From contig NZ_JACHIK010000008.1 of NCBI RefSeq assembly GCF_014203155.1, positions 1 through 64,000 of the forward strand: 64,000 bases of DNA, read 5' to 3'. This document shows, one piece after another, positions 47,225 to 57,426 of the stretch. A program made the position numbers and the translations under genes. Numbering within the stretch: position 1 is the stretch's first letter; each line of letters opens with the position of its first letter. This stretch comes from Shinella fusca (GTDB taxonomy: Bacteria; Pseudomonadota; Alphaproteobacteria; Rhizobiales; Rhizobiaceae). The notes beneath the pieces were generated by a model. That model was not told the origin of the DNA, made no database searches, and worked only from the letters and a program-made list of their open reading frames with translations.

Positions 47225-48550
47225 TTATTGCGGCAGCAGGTCTTCGTCCGGGGAGCCGGCGGGCTTTTCCATGCCGTAGCCGGTCTGGAGCGCGAGTTCC
47301 GTGGCGCCGTCCATGCCGTAGATGTCGTCGCGGAACTGGACGATACGGTCGCGGGCCGACCAGGCGGAGATGTAGACGAAATAGACCGGGACCTCGACGG
47401 CCAGCTTGATCGGCGTGTTGACACGCTCGCCGATCACCTTCTCGATCTGCTGGCGCGACCAGCCGGGCGTGTCGCGCAGGAGCCAGGTCACCAGGTCGCG
47501 CACGTTCTGCACGCGCACGCAGCCGGACGATTCGAAGCGCATCAGCTTGTTGAACAGGCCCTGCTGGGGCGTGTCGTGCATGTATTCGTTGTTCTGGTTG
47601 TAGAAGTTGATCTTCGTCGAGGCCATGGCGTTGATCTTGCCGGGGTCCTGGCGGAACATCAGGTTCGGCGCCTTGTCGGCGAACCAGTCCACCGTCTCCG
47701 GCGCCACTTCCTGGCCGTTGCCGTCGAGAAGACGGATATTGTTGCGCGTAAGGTAGGTCGGGTCCTTGCGCATCAGCGGCACGATGTCCTTCTCGACGAT
47801 CGAGCGCGGCGCGGTCCAGTAGGGATTGAGGATGACCTCGTAGATCTTGGAATTGAGGATATGCGTCGGGCGGCTGCTGCGGCCGACGACGGCGACGTGG
47901 TGCAACGCGACGCGCCCGTCCTCCACGGCCTCGACGGAGGCGGCCGGGATGTTCACCATCACGTAGCGCTGGCCGAGATCGCCGGACATGGTCTGCAGGC
48001 GCACCAGGTTGGTGTTGAGCTGGCTGAGGCGCGTGGTGGCGGGCACGTTCATGGCCTTCAGCGTGTATTCGCCGAGCACGCCGTCCTGCGGCAGGCCGTG
48101 GCGGGCCTGGAAGCGCTTCACGGCGCCATCGACGTAGGAATCGAAGGAATCGGAAATGCCGGCCGAGCGCGCAAGGTCGCCGGAGATCATCAGGCGCTGG
48201 CGCAGCGCCTGCACGCCCGGATCGACCACGCCGATCCGCAGCTTCTGCTCCGAGCCGACCTGCGGCCAGCCGCCGGCGGAGACGATCTGCTGGTAATCGG
48301 CGATCGCCTGCTGGATGTTCGGGACGGCGCCGGCGCCGAGGGTGGGATTGTTGGAGCTGACGGCGGCGGCGGCGCGCGAGGCCTTGGCGTCGAACTGGTC
48401 GTCCCAGTTGCCGCGGCGCGGAGCGTTGAGAATGTCGTCGAGTGTCGACTGCGCGAAGGCCTGCCCGGCCACGGCGGCAGCGCCGAAGGTTGCGGCAGAG
48501 CGCAGGAACGCGCGGCGCGAGAACACATCAATTCCGGTTTTGCGAGACAT
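47225..48550 (-). CDS. ldtP: Tat-exported L,D-transpeptidase
   Basis: A 441-residue cell-wall enzyme. The Tat signal is SRRAFLRSAATFGAAAVAGQAFA (about 11-33). A peptidoglycan-binding segment (YVDGAVKRFQARHGLPQDGVLGEYTLKAMN) is followed by the YkuD domain with VNIPAASVEAV, HHVAVVGRSSRPT, and the active-site HDTPQQ...RFESSGCVRV (catalytic Cys). It forms 3-3 cross-links or anchors proteins in the periplasm. The next gene upstream encodes an LdtR-like regulator; the pairing supports the ldtP name. Confidence 0.92.
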   Translation of the reverse strand: MSRKTGIDVFSRRAFLRSAATFGAAAVAGQAFAQSTLDDILNAPRRGNWDDQFDAKASRAAAAVSSNNPTLGAGAVPNIQQAIADYQQIVSAGGWPQVGSEQKLRIGVVDPGVQALRQRLMISGDLARSAGISDSFDSYVDGAVKRFQARHGLPQDGVLGEYTLKAMNVPATTRLSQLNTNLVRLQTMSGDLGQRYVMVNIPAASVEAVEDGRVALHHVAVVGRSSRPTHILNSKIYEVILNPYWTAPRSIVEKDIVPLMRKDPTYLTRNNIRLLDGNGQEVAPETVDWFADKAPNLMFRQDPGKINAMASTKINFYNQNNEYMHDTPQQGLFNKLMRFESSGCVRVQNVRDLVTWLLRDTPGWSRQQIEKVIGERVNTPIKLAVEVPVYFVYISAWSARDRIVQFRDDIYGMDGATELALQTGYGMEKPAGSPDEDLLPQ

Positions 48551-48821
48551 CTATCCTACCATCTCCTGAACGCCGCTATGGCGGCGCGGTGCATGCAGCA
48601 CGGCGACCAAGGGGTCCTTACCCGATGCAGCTATCACGAACAGGGTTAATAAACGCAAACCGGCCCCGCCGCCCGCGCATACCTTAAGCCCAGGGTCCGG
48701 GTGTCACAGCAATATGGCCAATTCGTGTCTCGGGCCCGGGAGGCGGGGTCAGAACGCCGAAAGCCGGACGCGCAGGGAACGCGGCCGGCTTTTCTGGAGG
48801 AGGTCGGGAAAACGCCCGGAA

Positions 48822-49334
48822 TTACAGGCGATAGAGGATGCTGTCGTTCCAGAAGCGGTCGAGGCGCTGGAGCAGCTTGTTCATCTGGCTGAACTCGCCC
48901 TCGCCGATGCCGCCGACCTTCTGGATCGAGCCGATATGGCGCTCGTAGAGGCCTGCGACCGTCTCGGCGACTTCCTGGCCGCTTTCCGTGAGCGAGATGC
49001 GGACGGAACGGCGGTCGATGCGCGAGCGCTGGTGGTTGATGAAGCCGAGGTCGACCAGCTTCTTGACGTTGTAGGAGACGTTCGAGCCGAGATAGTAGCC
49101 GCGCGAGCGCAGTTCCCCTGCCGTCAGTTCCGAGTTGCCGATGTTGAAGAGCAGGAGCGCCTGGACGGCGTTGACGTCGGAGCGGCCGGCGCGGTCGAAC
49201 TCGTCCTTGATGACGTCGAGCAGGCGGCGGTGCAGGCGTTCGACGAGGTGGAGGGATTCGAGGTAGAGGTTGCGGATCGCGTCTTCCTGCGGATCGATGG
49301 CGGGAGCCGCCTGCGGCTTGATCTTGGTGTTCAT
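48822..49334 (-). CDS. ldtR: MarR-family regulator LdtR
   Basis: A 170-residue winged-helix protein: LVERLHRRLLDVIKDEFDRAGRSDVNAVQALLLFNIG, then ELTAGELRSRGYYLGSNVSYNVKKLVDLGFINHQRSRIDRRSVRISLT is the MarR DNA-binding region. The sequence and its place beside the L,D-transpeptidase match LdtR, known in Liberibacter and Sinorhizobium to activate ldtP in osmotic stress. 271 bases separate the two genes, room for an LdtR-controlled ldtP promoter. Confidence 0.9.
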   Translation of the reverse strand: MNTKIKPQAAPAIDPQEDAIRNLYLESLHLVERLHRRLLDVIKDEFDRAGRSDVNAVQALLLFNIGNSELTAGELRSRGYYLGSNVSYNVKKLVDLGFINHQRSRIDRRSVRISLTESGQEVAETVAGLYERHIGSIQKVGGIGEGEFSQMNKLLQRLDRFWNDSILYRL

Positions 49335-49463
49335 GTTACTGCCTCACTGTTTCGTTTGGCGGTGTTGGTTTGTTTCCCGCCTTGAGTGAGAACCTAGCGA
49401 ATGCATCTAAAATTCTACTTAAACCGCAGCCTTAACAGCGCCTTACCGGAAGGCGACCCTGTC

Positions 49464-49901
49464 TCAGGGTGAATCAGTCCTTACCGTGCGGGCCTGCCGG
49501 CGGCGCTGGAGGAAGAGCGCGATGCGGAAAAGGACGAAGACGGCGGCGACTGCAAGGTGCGTCACGACCAGCAGCCGGTTGATGCCGAAGATCGAGGGAT
49601 AGACCTCGTGCATGGCGATCTCGGTGGCGGCCGCAAGCAGCCAGATCACCGGCCCCCAGGAGACGAGGAGCCAGAGGCCCACGGCGGCGACGGGAAAGAG
49701 CACGGCCAGCACCGTGGAGGCCGCCTTCCAGGCCGGCGGCAGGAGATCGAACCGCCCGCGCCCGTCGAAGGAGAAGCCCGTGAGCATCGCCCAGTATTGC
49801 AGGGCGAACCACAGGGACGCCACCGCCACCAGCCGCAGGAACAGCGCGAACAGCGTTTCGGTCAGGCTTGGTCTCGGGCCCTTGGCAGAATCAGCAACCA
49901 T
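49464..49901 (-). CDS. Membrane protein of unknown function (DUF6163-like)
   Basis: A 145-residue protein with four hydrophobic helices (FALFLRLVAVASLWFALQYW, AASTVLAVLFPVAAVGLWLLV, GPVIWLLAAATEIAMHEVYP, VVTHLAVAAVFVLFRIALFL) and a basic tail. It is conserved between ldtR and hemB in rhizobia; I recall the family as DUF6163. No function is known. It is divergent from hemB. Confidence 0.78.
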   Translation of the reverse strand: MVADSAKGPRPSLTETLFALFLRLVAVASLWFALQYWAMLTGFSFDGRGRFDLLPPAWKAASTVLAVLFPVAAVGLWLLVSWGPVIWLLAAATEIAMHEVYPSIFGINRLLVVTHLAVAAVFVLFRIALFLQRRRQARTVRTDSP

Positions 49902-50055
49902 CCGGGGACAGTAAGGGCAAGGCCGGCGCGCATAAAGCCTTCAAAGCGCGTCATGCACGGCCATATGCCGCAGCGCCCCCTTCCCCCACGCGATTTGATT
50001 GGCCCGCCCGGCATGATAAGGAGGCGAAAAAACATCCATGCAAGGAAATGGCATC

Positions 50056-51060
50056 ATGAACATCGTCGATGAGATCACCGGCCATCGCCGCATGCGGCGC
50101 AACCGGAAGGCCGACTGGACGCGCCGGATGGTGCAGGAGAACCGCCTGACGGTGGACGACCTTATCTGGCCGGTCTTCGTGGTGCCGGGCGAAAATATCG
50201 TCGATCCGGTCGCCGCCATGCCGGGCGTCGACCGCATGAGCGTCGACAGGCTGGTGGAGGCGGCGAAGGAAGCGGCCGATCTCGGCATCCCGGCCATCGC
50301 CACCTTCCCCAATATCGACATGAACCTGCGCGACGAGACAGGCTCCAACAGCCTTGCGGCCGACAACCTCATCAACGAAGCCACGCGGGCGATCAAGAAG
50401 GCCGTGCCGAACATCGGCGTCATCACCGACGTCGCGCTCGACCCCTTCACCAGCCACGGCCATGACGGGGTGCTGCGCGGCGACGTCATCGTCAACGACG
50501 AGACGGTCGAGCTGGTGGCCAAGGCCGCTGTCCTCCAGGCCGATGCCGGCTCGGACATCATCGCCCCGTCCGAGATGATGGACGGGCGCATCGGCGCGAT
50601 CCGCCATGCGCTGGACGACGCCGGGCACCAGGACGTCGGCATCATGTCCTATGCCACCAAGTTCGCGTCCGCCTTCTACGGCCCCTATCGCGATGCCATC
50701 GGCACGGGCGGCCTGCTCAAGGGCGACAAGAAGACCTATTACATCGATCCCGCCAACGGCACCGAGGCGATGCGCGACGCCGCGCTCGACGTCGAGGAAG
50801 GGGCGGACATGATGATGGTCAAGCCCGGCCTTCCCTATCTGGACATCTGTTGGCGCATGAAGGAGGCGTTCGGCCTGCCGGTCTTCGCATACCAGGTCTC
50901 GGGCGAGTACAGCCAGATCAAGGCCGCCGCCCTCAACGGCTGGATCGACGGCGAGCGCGTCATGCTGGAAACCCTGCTCTCCTTCAAGCGCGCCGGCTGC
51001 GACGGCATCCTCACCTATTTCGCGATGGACGTGGCGCGGCTGCTGGCGAAGAAGGGGTAG
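50056..51060 (+). CDS. hemB: Delta-aminolevulinic acid dehydratase (porphobilinogen synthase)
   Basis: A 334-residue enzyme joining two 5-aminolevulinate molecules in heme synthesis. The Schiff-base lysines are in SYATKFASAFYGP and MMMVKPGLPYLD. The metal loop reads DVALDPFTSHGHDG, with Asp where zinc enzymes have Cys, so this is the Mg-dependent type known from rhizobia. ATG 50056 (MNIVDEITGHRRM) has AAGG 9 bases upstream; an ATG at 50038 is a weaker option. Confidence 0.96.
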   Translation: MNIVDEITGHRRMRRNRKADWTRRMVQENRLTVDDLIWPVFVVPGENIVDPVAAMPGVDRMSVDRLVEAAKEAADLGIPAIATFPNIDMNLRDETGSNSLAADNLINEATRAIKKAVPNIGVITDVALDPFTSHGHDGVLRGDVIVNDETVELVAKAAVLQADAGSDIIAPSEMMDGRIGAIRHALDDAGHQDVGIMSYATKFASAFYGPYRDAIGTGGLLKGDKKTYYIDPANGTEAMRDAALDVEEGADMMMVKPGLPYLDICWRMKEAFGLPVFAYQVSGEYSQIKAAALNGWIDGERVMLETLLSFKRAGCDGILTYFAMDVARLLAKKG

Positions 51061-51125
51061 GCAGAGGGACTTACATCGCGGCACCCTCTGCGGGAAAATG
51101 GGGAAGGAAGAGCAAGCCGCCAGCC

Positions 51126-51166
51126 TTTCTCCCCCCTTGTGGGTGAGATGCCGGCAGGCAGAGAGG
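51126..51166. repeat. Half copy of palindromic repeat family B
   Basis: CTCCCCCCTTGTGGGTGAGATG followed by CCGGCAGGCAGAGAGGG matches the right arm of family B with several changes. The left arm is missing. It lies between hemB and the RDD gene. Confidence 0.6.
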
Positions 51167-51251
51167 GTCTTCGTGGCCCCACACCCTCACCCGTTGTTTT
51201 CCCCTAAAACATCCCCATATGTGAGCCATGTTCCATTCCGGAGACAATGAG

Positions 51252-51716
51252 ATGAGCGCAGACTTCAACGAGACGCGGGTTCCGACGACGGACTGGCAGG
51301 CCTATCGCGGCGTGCTGTCGCGGCGGATCTTCGCCTTTCTGATCGACTACGCCATCATCGCGCTCCTGTGGGTCCCGGCGGCCGTGGTGGTGTTCTTCCT
51401 CGGCATCCTGACCTTCGGCCTCGGCTTCTTCCTCTATCCGGCGCTCTTCGCCATCGTCGCCATGCTCTACTTCGGCCTGACGATGGGCGGGCCGAGCCAG
51501 GCGAGCGCCGGCATGAACGTCATGGGCCTTGCCCTTGCGCGCGTCGACGGCCGGCCGGTCGATTTCCTGACGGCCATCGTCCATCTCGTGCTGTTCTGGA
51601 TCGGCAATGCGCTGCTGACACCGTTCATCGTGCTCATCGGCCTCTTCACGGATCGCGGCCGCCTGCTGCACGACCTCCTGCTCGGCACGGTGATGGTTCG
51701 CCGCGGCCGGTATTGA
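51252..51716 (+). CDS. RDD-family membrane protein
   Basis: A 154-residue protein with RDD-domain features: YRGVLSRRIFAFLIDYAIIALLW (Arg and Asp of TM1), LTMGGPSQASAGMNVMGLALARVDGRP and FTDRGRLLHDLLLGTVMV (the final Asp). Three to four helices. Function unknown; some RDD proteins act in ion exchange. ATG 51252 follows GGAGA; ATG 51228 is an alternative. It precedes bpt, a common rhizobial neighbourhood. Confidence 0.87.
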   Translation: MSADFNETRVPTTDWQAYRGVLSRRIFAFLIDYAIIALLWVPAAVVVFFLGILTFGLGFFLYPALFAIVAMLYFGLTMGGPSQASAGMNVMGLALARVDGRPVDFLTAIVHLVLFWIGNALLTPFIVLIGLFTDRGRLLHDLLLGTVMVRRGRY

Positions 51717-51822
51717 GGACCGTCAAAAGCCGCGGGCGAAATCCTCCAGTTGACCTTTTGCCGAACTGCGCCATGGTATTGGCAGAGAAACGTCATACAG
51801 CGACGGAGTCGCCCCACGGCCG

Positions 51823-52593
51823 ATGAACACGCAGGCAACATCCTCTCCCCAGTTCTATCTCACCGCGCCGGCGGCATGTCCCTACCTGCCGCAGGAGATG
51901 GAGAGGAAGGTGTTCACCCATCTCGTGGGTGAGCGCGCGCCGGAGCTCAACGACCTCCTGACCCAGGGCGGTTTCCGCCGCTCGCAGAACATCGCCTATC
52001 GCCCCGCCTGCGAGACCTGCCGGGCCTGCATCTCCGTTCGCATCCTCGTCAACGAGTTCGAGCCGCGCCGCACCATGCGCCGCGTGCTTTCCGCCAATGC
52101 CGACCTCGTCTCGCGCGAATACCCGGCCGAGCCCTCCAGCGAGCAATATTCGCTCTTCCGCCAGTATCTCGACGCCCGCCACCAGAAGGGCGGCATGTCG
52201 GACATGTCCGTGCTCGACTATGCGATGATGGTGGAGGACACGCATGTCCACACCAAGATCATCGAGTACCGCCTGCGCGAGGAAGGCTCCGGCCTCAAGG
52301 AGCGCCCGCAGGGCGAGCTCATGGCCGTGGCGCTGACCGACCGGATGGGCGACGGCCTGTCGATGGTCTATTCCTTCTACAATCCCGGCCTCGACCACCG
52401 CTCGCTCGGCACCTTCATGATCCTCGACCACATCCGCCGCGCCAGGGCGCTCGGCCTGCCGCACGTCTATCTCGGCTACTGGGTCAAGGGATCGCGCAAA
52501 ATGGACTACAAAACAAAGTTTTTGCCGCAGGAGCACCTGATGCCGCGTGGCTGGGAGCGCTATGACGGGGAAACGCCTGAAACCCAGCCCTAG
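51823..52593 (+). CDS. bpt: Aspartate/glutamate leucyltransferase (arginyltransferase family)
   Basis: A 256-residue Ate1/Bpt-family protein. The N-terminal region holds [16 protein letters not shown] and the cysteine cluster [12 protein letters not shown]. The transferase core has [22 protein letters not shown] and [23 protein letters not shown]. It moves an amino acid from tRNA to N-terminal acidic residues, marking proteins for ClpAP through the N-end rule. Rhizobial members are annotated either as arginyl- or leucyltransferase. Confidence 0.92.
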   Translation: MNTQATSSPQFYLTAPAACPYLPQEMERKVFTHLVGERAPELNDLLTQGGFRRSQNIAYRPACETCRACISVRILVNEFEPRRTMRRVLSANADLVSREYPAEPSSEQYSLFRQYLDARHQKGGMSDMSVLDYAMMVEDTHVHTKIIEYRLREEGSGLKERPQGELMAVALTDRMGDGLSMVYSFYNPGLDHRSLGTFMILDHIRRARALGLPHVYLGYWVKGSRKMDYKTKFLPQEHLMPRGWERYDGETPETQP

Positions 52594-52607
52594 AATCGGT
52601 CCCCGCC

Positions 52608-53525
52608 TTGTCCCAGACGAACGACCCCGCCCTGCACCGCAAGGGCCTTCTCATCACCGCCATGGGCGGCCTTGCCCTTTCCTTCGACATTCCGCTGATC
52701 CGCTCCGCCGCCGGCGAGGTCTGGTCGGTGCTGGCGACCCGCAGCATCGCCACCTTCGTAACGGCCATGGTCGCCTGGTCGGTCCTGCGCTTCGTGCTCG
52801 GCAGGCGCACGGCGCTGATCCCCGGCCCCATGGGCCTCCTGATCGGCATCTTCTACGGCATCAATTCGCTGACCTTCATGCTGGCGGTGTTCAACACGAC
52901 GACGGCCAACGTCGTCTTCATCCTCGCCTTCACGTCGATGTTCGCGGCGATCCTCTCCTGGGTCTTCCTCGGCGAGCGGCCCGCCAACGCCACGCTCCTC
53001 ACCATGGCGGCGATGGTCGCCGGCGTTGCGCTGATCGTCCATGACGGCCTTGCGAGCGGCAACATCTTCGGCGATGCCATGGCGGCCTGTTCGGCCCTCC
53101 TGCTCGCCTCCGCCATCACGCTGAGCCGCCGCAGCGGCCTCGACATGGGCTTCGTGCCGCTCGTCACCGCCCTCGTTCCCGGCATCGCCGCGCTGTTCCT
53201 CCTGCCCGATACCGGGTTCGAGATCGCCCATCCCGGCTTCATCCTGTTCAACGGGCTCGTCATGATCCCGTTCGCCTTCTTCTGCCTGGCGACGGGCCCG
53301 CGCTACCTCTCCGCGCCGGAAGTGGGCATGTTCTACCTGCTCGAAACGGTGCTCGCGCCCATCTGGGTGTGGATCGTCTTTGCCGAGACGCCCACCACGC
53401 AGACCCTCATCGGCGGCTCCATCCTCATCCTCGCCCTCCTCGCCCACTCGCTCTGGCAGATGCGCTCGAAAGCCCGCGCCGCCCGCGAAAGCGACGCAGC
53501 GGCGGAGTTTCCGTTCACGGGATGA
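52608..53525 (+). CDS. EamA/DMT-superfamily transporter
   Basis: A 305-residue inner-membrane protein with ten hydrophobic segments in two EamA repeats: LLITAMGGLALSFDIPLIRSA at the start, VFILAFTSMFAAILSWVFLGERP, and LETVLAPIWVWIVFAETP near the end. The substrate is unknown. A TTG (52608) is the only start that keeps the conserved N-terminus; no good ribosome site is seen. It is not related closely to the transporter at 13691. Confidence 0.85.
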   Translation: MSQTNDPALHRKGLLITAMGGLALSFDIPLIRSAAGEVWSVLATRSIATFVTAMVAWSVLRFVLGRRTALIPGPMGLLIGIFYGINSLTFMLAVFNTTTANVVFILAFTSMFAAILSWVFLGERPANATLLTMAAMVAGVALIVHDGLASGNIFGDAMAACSALLLASAITLSRRSGLDMGFVPLVTALVPGIAALFLLPDTGFEIAHPGFILFNGLVMIPFAFFCLATGPRYLSAPEVGMFYLLETVLAPIWVWIVFAETPTTQTLIGGSILILALLAHSLWQMRSKARAARESDAAAEFPFTG

Positions 53526-53566
53526 GGTGGTAAGCTGCGGCTCCGCCGCCAACATGAGGTGCGACC

Positions 53567-53698
53567 GTGACGCAGAAAGACGAAAAGCGCGATCCTCCGC
53601 CACCTGCCGCTGACGAGGATGTGGAAAGGCAACTGGCAGCGGCTTGGCTTTTCATGGAGAAGTACAAGGAAGCTCTGCGAGAACTTGCAAAGCACTAA
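53567..53698 (+). CDS. Small hypothetical protein (43 residues)
   Basis: A GTG start with GAGGTG 5 bases upstream opens a 43-codon frame ending at TAA. It begins TQKDEKRDPPPPAADED and ends with a predicted amphipathic helix (ERQLAAAWLFMEKYKEAL). The codon use is less GC-rich at its end than in its neighbours. No family is recognised. It sits between a transporter gene and the end of parC. Confidence 0.45.
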   Translation: MTQKDEKRDPPPPAADEDVERQLAAAWLFMEKYKEALRELAKH

Positions 53699-53742
53699 CG
53701 ACGCGCTTCGTGCGCGACGTCAGCGTCCCCTATTCCGGCTGA

Positions 53743-55995
53743 TCAGCCGCTGAACTTGCCGCTGCGCGGAAAACCCTTCGGAACGGTACGGCCGGCGCCG
53801 GCGCGGTCGGCGAGCCATTCGGTGAGCTCGTCCTTCGTGCGCACGAAGGTGCGGCCGGCGCTGTCGTCCCAGGAAAGGCCCTCGGCCAGCGTGAAGCAGC
53901 GGATGTCGGAGACGCCGCCGTCCTTGTAGCGCTGGAGGCGCACGCCCTTGCCGCGCGACATTTCCGGAAGCTGCGCGAGCGGGAAGATCAGCATCTTGCG
54001 GTTCTCGCCGACGACGGCGACATGGTCGCCGCGCACTGGCACGACCAGTTTCGCCTCGTCCGGCATGCCGACATTCATCACCTGCTTGCCCTTGCGGGTA
54101 TTGGCGACCATCTCGCTCTCGGCCACCACGAAGCCGTTGCCGGCCTGCGAGGCGACGATGACCTTGAGCGCGGGATCGTGGACGAAGGCCGTCAGCACGT
54201 CCTGGTCGTTCTCCATGTCGACCATGATGCGCAGCGGCTCGCCGTGGCCGCGCCCGCCCGGCAGCTTGTCTGCGCCGAGCGTATAGACCTTGCCGCCCGT
54301 CGTCATGACGAGCACCTTGTCCGTCGTCTGTGCCGGGAAAGCCACCTTCAGCGCGTCGCCCTCCTTGAACTGGAGGCCGGACGTGTCGGCGATATGGCCC
54401 TTCAGCGCGCGGATCCAGCCCTTTTCCGAGATGACGACCGTGATCGGCTCCTTCTCGATCATCGCCTGCTGGATGGCCTCGACATCGGCCTCGGGCGCGC
54501 TCGCGAACTGGGTGCGGCGGCGGCCGATCTCGGTCGCCTTGGCGAAGGTCTTGCGGACCTCGCCGATCTCCCAGGCGACGGTCTGCCACTGCTTCTCGTC
54601 GGAGGCAAGCAGCGCCTCGATCTCCGCCTTCTCCTTCGACAGGTTGTCGAATTCGGTACGAATCTCGAATTCCTCGAGCTTGCGGAGAGACCGCAGGCGC
54701 ATGTTGAGGATCGCTTCGGCCTGCACATCGGTGAGCGAGAAGGTCTCCATGAGGACGGCCTTCGGCTCGTCGTCCTCTCGGATGATGCGGATCACCTCGT
54801 CGAGGTTGAGATAGGCGACGAGGTAGCCGCCGAGGATTTCAAGACGCCGGTCGATGGCGGCAAGCCGGTGGCGCGAGCGGCGCTGGAGCACTTCGCGCCG
54901 GTGGGCGAGCCATTCGACGAGAACGTCCTTGAGGCCCATGACCTTCGGCACGCGCCCCATGGAGAGCACGTTCATGTTGAGCGGGATGCGGCTTTCGAGT
55001 TCGGAGAGCTTGAAGAGCGATTCCATCAGGATCGTCGGATCGACCGTGCGGCTCTTCGGCACCAGCACGATGCGCACGTCCTCGGCCGATTCGTCCCGGA
55101 TGTCCTCCAGCAGCGGCAGCTTGCGGGCGATCAGCAGCTCAGCGATCTTCTCGATCAGGCGCGACTTCTGCACCTGGTAGGGGATTTCGGTGACGACGAT
55201 CTGGTAGCCGCCGCGGCCGAGGTCCTCGGTCACCCATTTCGAGCGCACGCGAAAACCGCCGCGGCCCGTCTTGTAGGCCTCGATGATGCTTTCGCGGCTG
55301 TCGATGATGATGCCGCCGGTCGGAAGGTCGGGGCCCTGCACGAATTCGACGAGCTTTTCGACATCCGCCTCCGGGTTGCGGATGAGATGGAGCGCCGCGT
55401 CGCACAGTTCATGCGCGTTGTGCGAGGGAATGGACGTCGCCATGCCGACGGCAATGCCGGAGGAACCGTTCGCCAGCAGGTTCGGGAAGGCACCCGGCAG
55501 GACGACCGGCTCCTCGTCCTCCTCGTTGTAGGTCGGGCGGAAATCGACCGCGTCCTCGCCGATGCCTTCCAGCAGCAGCGAGGCGACCTCGGTCATGCGC
55601 GCCTCGGTGTATCGGTAGGCGGCCGCATTGTCGCCATCGATATTGCCGAAGTTGCCCTGCCCGTCGACGATGGGATAGCGCTGCGAGAAATCCTGCGCGA
55701 GGCGCACCAGCGCGTCGTAGACCGACTGGTCGCCGTGCGGGTGGAACTTACCGATGACGTCGCCGACGATACGCGCGCATTTCTTGAAGGAGGAATTGGA
55801 CCGAAGGCCCATTTCGCTCATCGCGTGGATGATGCGGCGGTGCACCGGCTTCAGGCCGTCGCGAACGTCCGGAAGGGCGCGCTGGGTGATCGTCGACAGC
55901 GCATAGGCAAGGTAGCGCTCTTCCAGCGCCGCCTTGAGATCGACGGGTTGAATGTGGTCGTCTCCGCCATCGGGCGGCAAAGTGTTTTGTCCCAT
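53743..55995 (-). CDS. parC: DNA topoisomerase IV subunit A
   Basis: A 750-residue type II topoisomerase subunit that, with ParE, decatenates daughter chromosomes. The breakage-reunion domain has the catalytic Tyr129 in [11 protein letters not shown] and [15 protein letters not shown] in the quinolone-binding region. [12 protein letters not shown] and the C-terminal beta-propeller repeats ([36 protein letters not shown]) follow. The length fits ParC; GyrA would have a longer tail with a GyrA box. Confidence 0.95.
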   Translation of the reverse strand: MGQNTLPPDGGDDHIQPVDLKAALEERYLAYALSTITQRALPDVRDGLKPVHRRIIHAMSEMGLRSNSSFKKCARIVGDVIGKFHPHGDQSVYDALVRLAQDFSQRYPIVDGQGNFGNIDGDNAAAYRYTEARMTEVASLLLEGIGEDAVDFRPTYNEEDEEPVVLPGAFPNLLANGSSGIAVGMATSIPSHNAHELCDAALHLIRNPEADVEKLVEFVQGPDLPTGGIIIDSRESIIEAYKTGRGGFRVRSKWVTEDLGRGGYQIVVTEIPYQVQKSRLIEKIAELLIARKLPLLEDIRDESAEDVRIVLVPKSRTVDPTILMESLFKLSELESRIPLNMNVLSMGRVPKVMGLKDVLVEWLAHRREVLQRRSRHRLAAIDRRLEILGGYLVAYLNLDEVIRIIREDDEPKAVLMETFSLTDVQAEAILNMRLRSLRKLEEFEIRTEFDNLSKEKAEIEALLASDEKQWQTVAWEIGEVRKTFAKATEIGRRRTQFASAPEADVEAIQQAMIEKEPITVVISEKGWIRALKGHIADTSGLQFKEGDALKVAFPAQTTDKVLVMTTGGKVYTLGADKLPGGRGHGEPLRIMVDMENDQDVLTAFVHDPALKVIVASQAGNGFVVAESEMVANTRKGKQVMNVGMPDEAKLVVPVRGDHVAVVGENRKMLIFPLAQLPEMSRGKGVRLQRYKDGGVSDIRCFTLAEGLSWDDSAGRTFVRTKDELTEWLADRAGAGRTVPKGFPRSGKFSG

Positions 55996-56205
55996 GGGTC
56001 TTGACTAGACCTCCTGCCGATTCGCGGCAAGGAATCGGGGCGATCGGGCTGTGGATAGCGGTTTATAAAGGCTGTTCGAAAACTGTCGCGGCGGGCAGAG
56101 AATCCCGTGGAAAGTCCATGCGGCATGAATATATTTGCCGCACCGCCCGTCTAGGAGCGGTAACGGCAAGGCAGCCGTCCAAGAAATCAGAAAGAGAGCC
56201 TATCC

Positions 56206-57399
56206 ATGATGCGCACCTCCCACTTCCGCACCCTTCTTGCGGGCGCCGCGCTCGCCACCCTGGCAAGCCCCGCCTTCGCACTCGACGGTGCGGACCTGCT
56301 GGCCAAGCTGAATGCGACCTATGCCACGAGCGGCGTCACCCTCACCTCCTCGAACGTCGCCGTCGATGGCTCGACCGTCACGCTGGAAGGCGCAGAGCTG
56401 AAGGCCACGGGCTCCGAGGCGCCGCTCAAGCTCGGCACCGTCACCATGGAAGGCGTCGAGGAAGCCGACGACGGCGGCTACACGATCGAGACGGTCTCCT
56501 TCGAGGACATCAACGTGACGGAACCCGACACGACGGTTTCGGCGAAGGATATCTCGGTAAGCGGCGTTTCCATTCCCGGCAAGGTCGTTCCCGGCACGCT
56601 CGATTCGCTGATGATGTACGAATCGGCCACCACCGGCCCGGTCAGCGTCACCGCCAAGGGCAAGGAAGTCTTCTCCATGTCCGGCGTGGAAGCGAACCTC
56701 TCGCGCATGGACGATGATGCCGGCCTCGAATTCGACGCCACGCTCTCCGACCTCAAGGCCGACCTGTCGACGGTCGAGGACCCCAAGACCAAGGACGCGC
56801 TGGACACGCTCGGCATCCATTCGCTGGAAGGCGAAGTCACCATGTCGGGGAGCTGGGAACTGGCGAGCGGCAAGCTGGCCGTGGACGAATACGCCTTCGA
56901 CTTCAAGGATATCGGCCGCCTGAACCTCAGCCTTGCCTTCTCCGGCTACACGCTCGACTTCCTGAAGAACGTGCAGGAAGCGCTGAAGACCGCCGAGGCC
57001 AACCCGAACAAGGACGAGGCGAACGCCGCCATGGGCATGGCCATGATGGGCCTCGTCCAGCAGCTCACCTTCAACAACGCCTCCATCACCTTCGAGGACG
57101 CCTCCATCACCAAGAAGCTGCTCGACTATGCCGGCAAGGAACAGGGCGTGACGGGCGACCAGCTCGCGCAGTCGCTGAAGGGCATGGTGCCGCTGATGAT
57201 CGCCCAGCTCAACATGCCCGACCTGCAGAACCAGATCTCGGCCGCCGTGAACACCTATCTCGACGACCCGAAGAGCCTGAAGATCAGCGCCGAGCCGAAG
57301 GAGCCGGTGCCGTTCCCGATGATCATGGGCGCCGCCATGGGCGCGCCGCAGACCATTCCGCAGGTCCTCGGTGTCTCCGTCACGGCCAACGCCGAATAA
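56206..57399 (+). CDS. Secreted protein of unknown function
   Basis: A 397-residue protein with signal peptide MMRTSHFRTLLAGAALATLASPAFA (cleaved after residue 25). The mature part is rich in short beta-strands with Thr/Ser/Val (for example VAVDGSTVTLEGAELKA, VSVTAKGKEVFSMSGVEANL), suggesting a stacked beta structure. A helical region follows near 265-345. No catalytic motif or known family is recognised. It would act in the periplasm or at the surface. It is divergent from parC and has its own terminator. Confidence 0.75.
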   Translation: MMRTSHFRTLLAGAALATLASPAFALDGADLLAKLNATYATSGVTLTSSNVAVDGSTVTLEGAELKATGSEAPLKLGTVTMEGVEEADDGGYTIETVSFEDINVTEPDTTVSAKDISVSGVSIPGKVVPGTLDSLMMYESATTGPVSVTAKGKEVFSMSGVEANLSRMDDDAGLEFDATLSDLKADLSTVEDPKTKDALDTLGIHSLEGEVTMSGSWELASGKLAVDEYAFDFKDIGRLNLSLAFSGYTLDFLKNVQEALKTAEANPNKDEANAAMGMAMMGLVQQLTFNNASITFEDASITKKLLDYAGKEQGVTGDQLAQSLKGMVPLMIAQLNMPDLQNQISAAVNTYLDDPKSLKISAEPKEPVPFPMIMGAAMGAPQTIPQVLGVSVTANAE

Positions 57400-57426
57400 G
57401 CCTTCCGGCACCCCACGAAAACACGA

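Noticed and set aside
55700-55760. Quinolone-resistance substitution in ParC (Gln where E. coli has Ser80)
   Set aside because: As far as I recall, GDQS is the usual alphaproteobacterial sequence, so it does not indicate acquired resistance.
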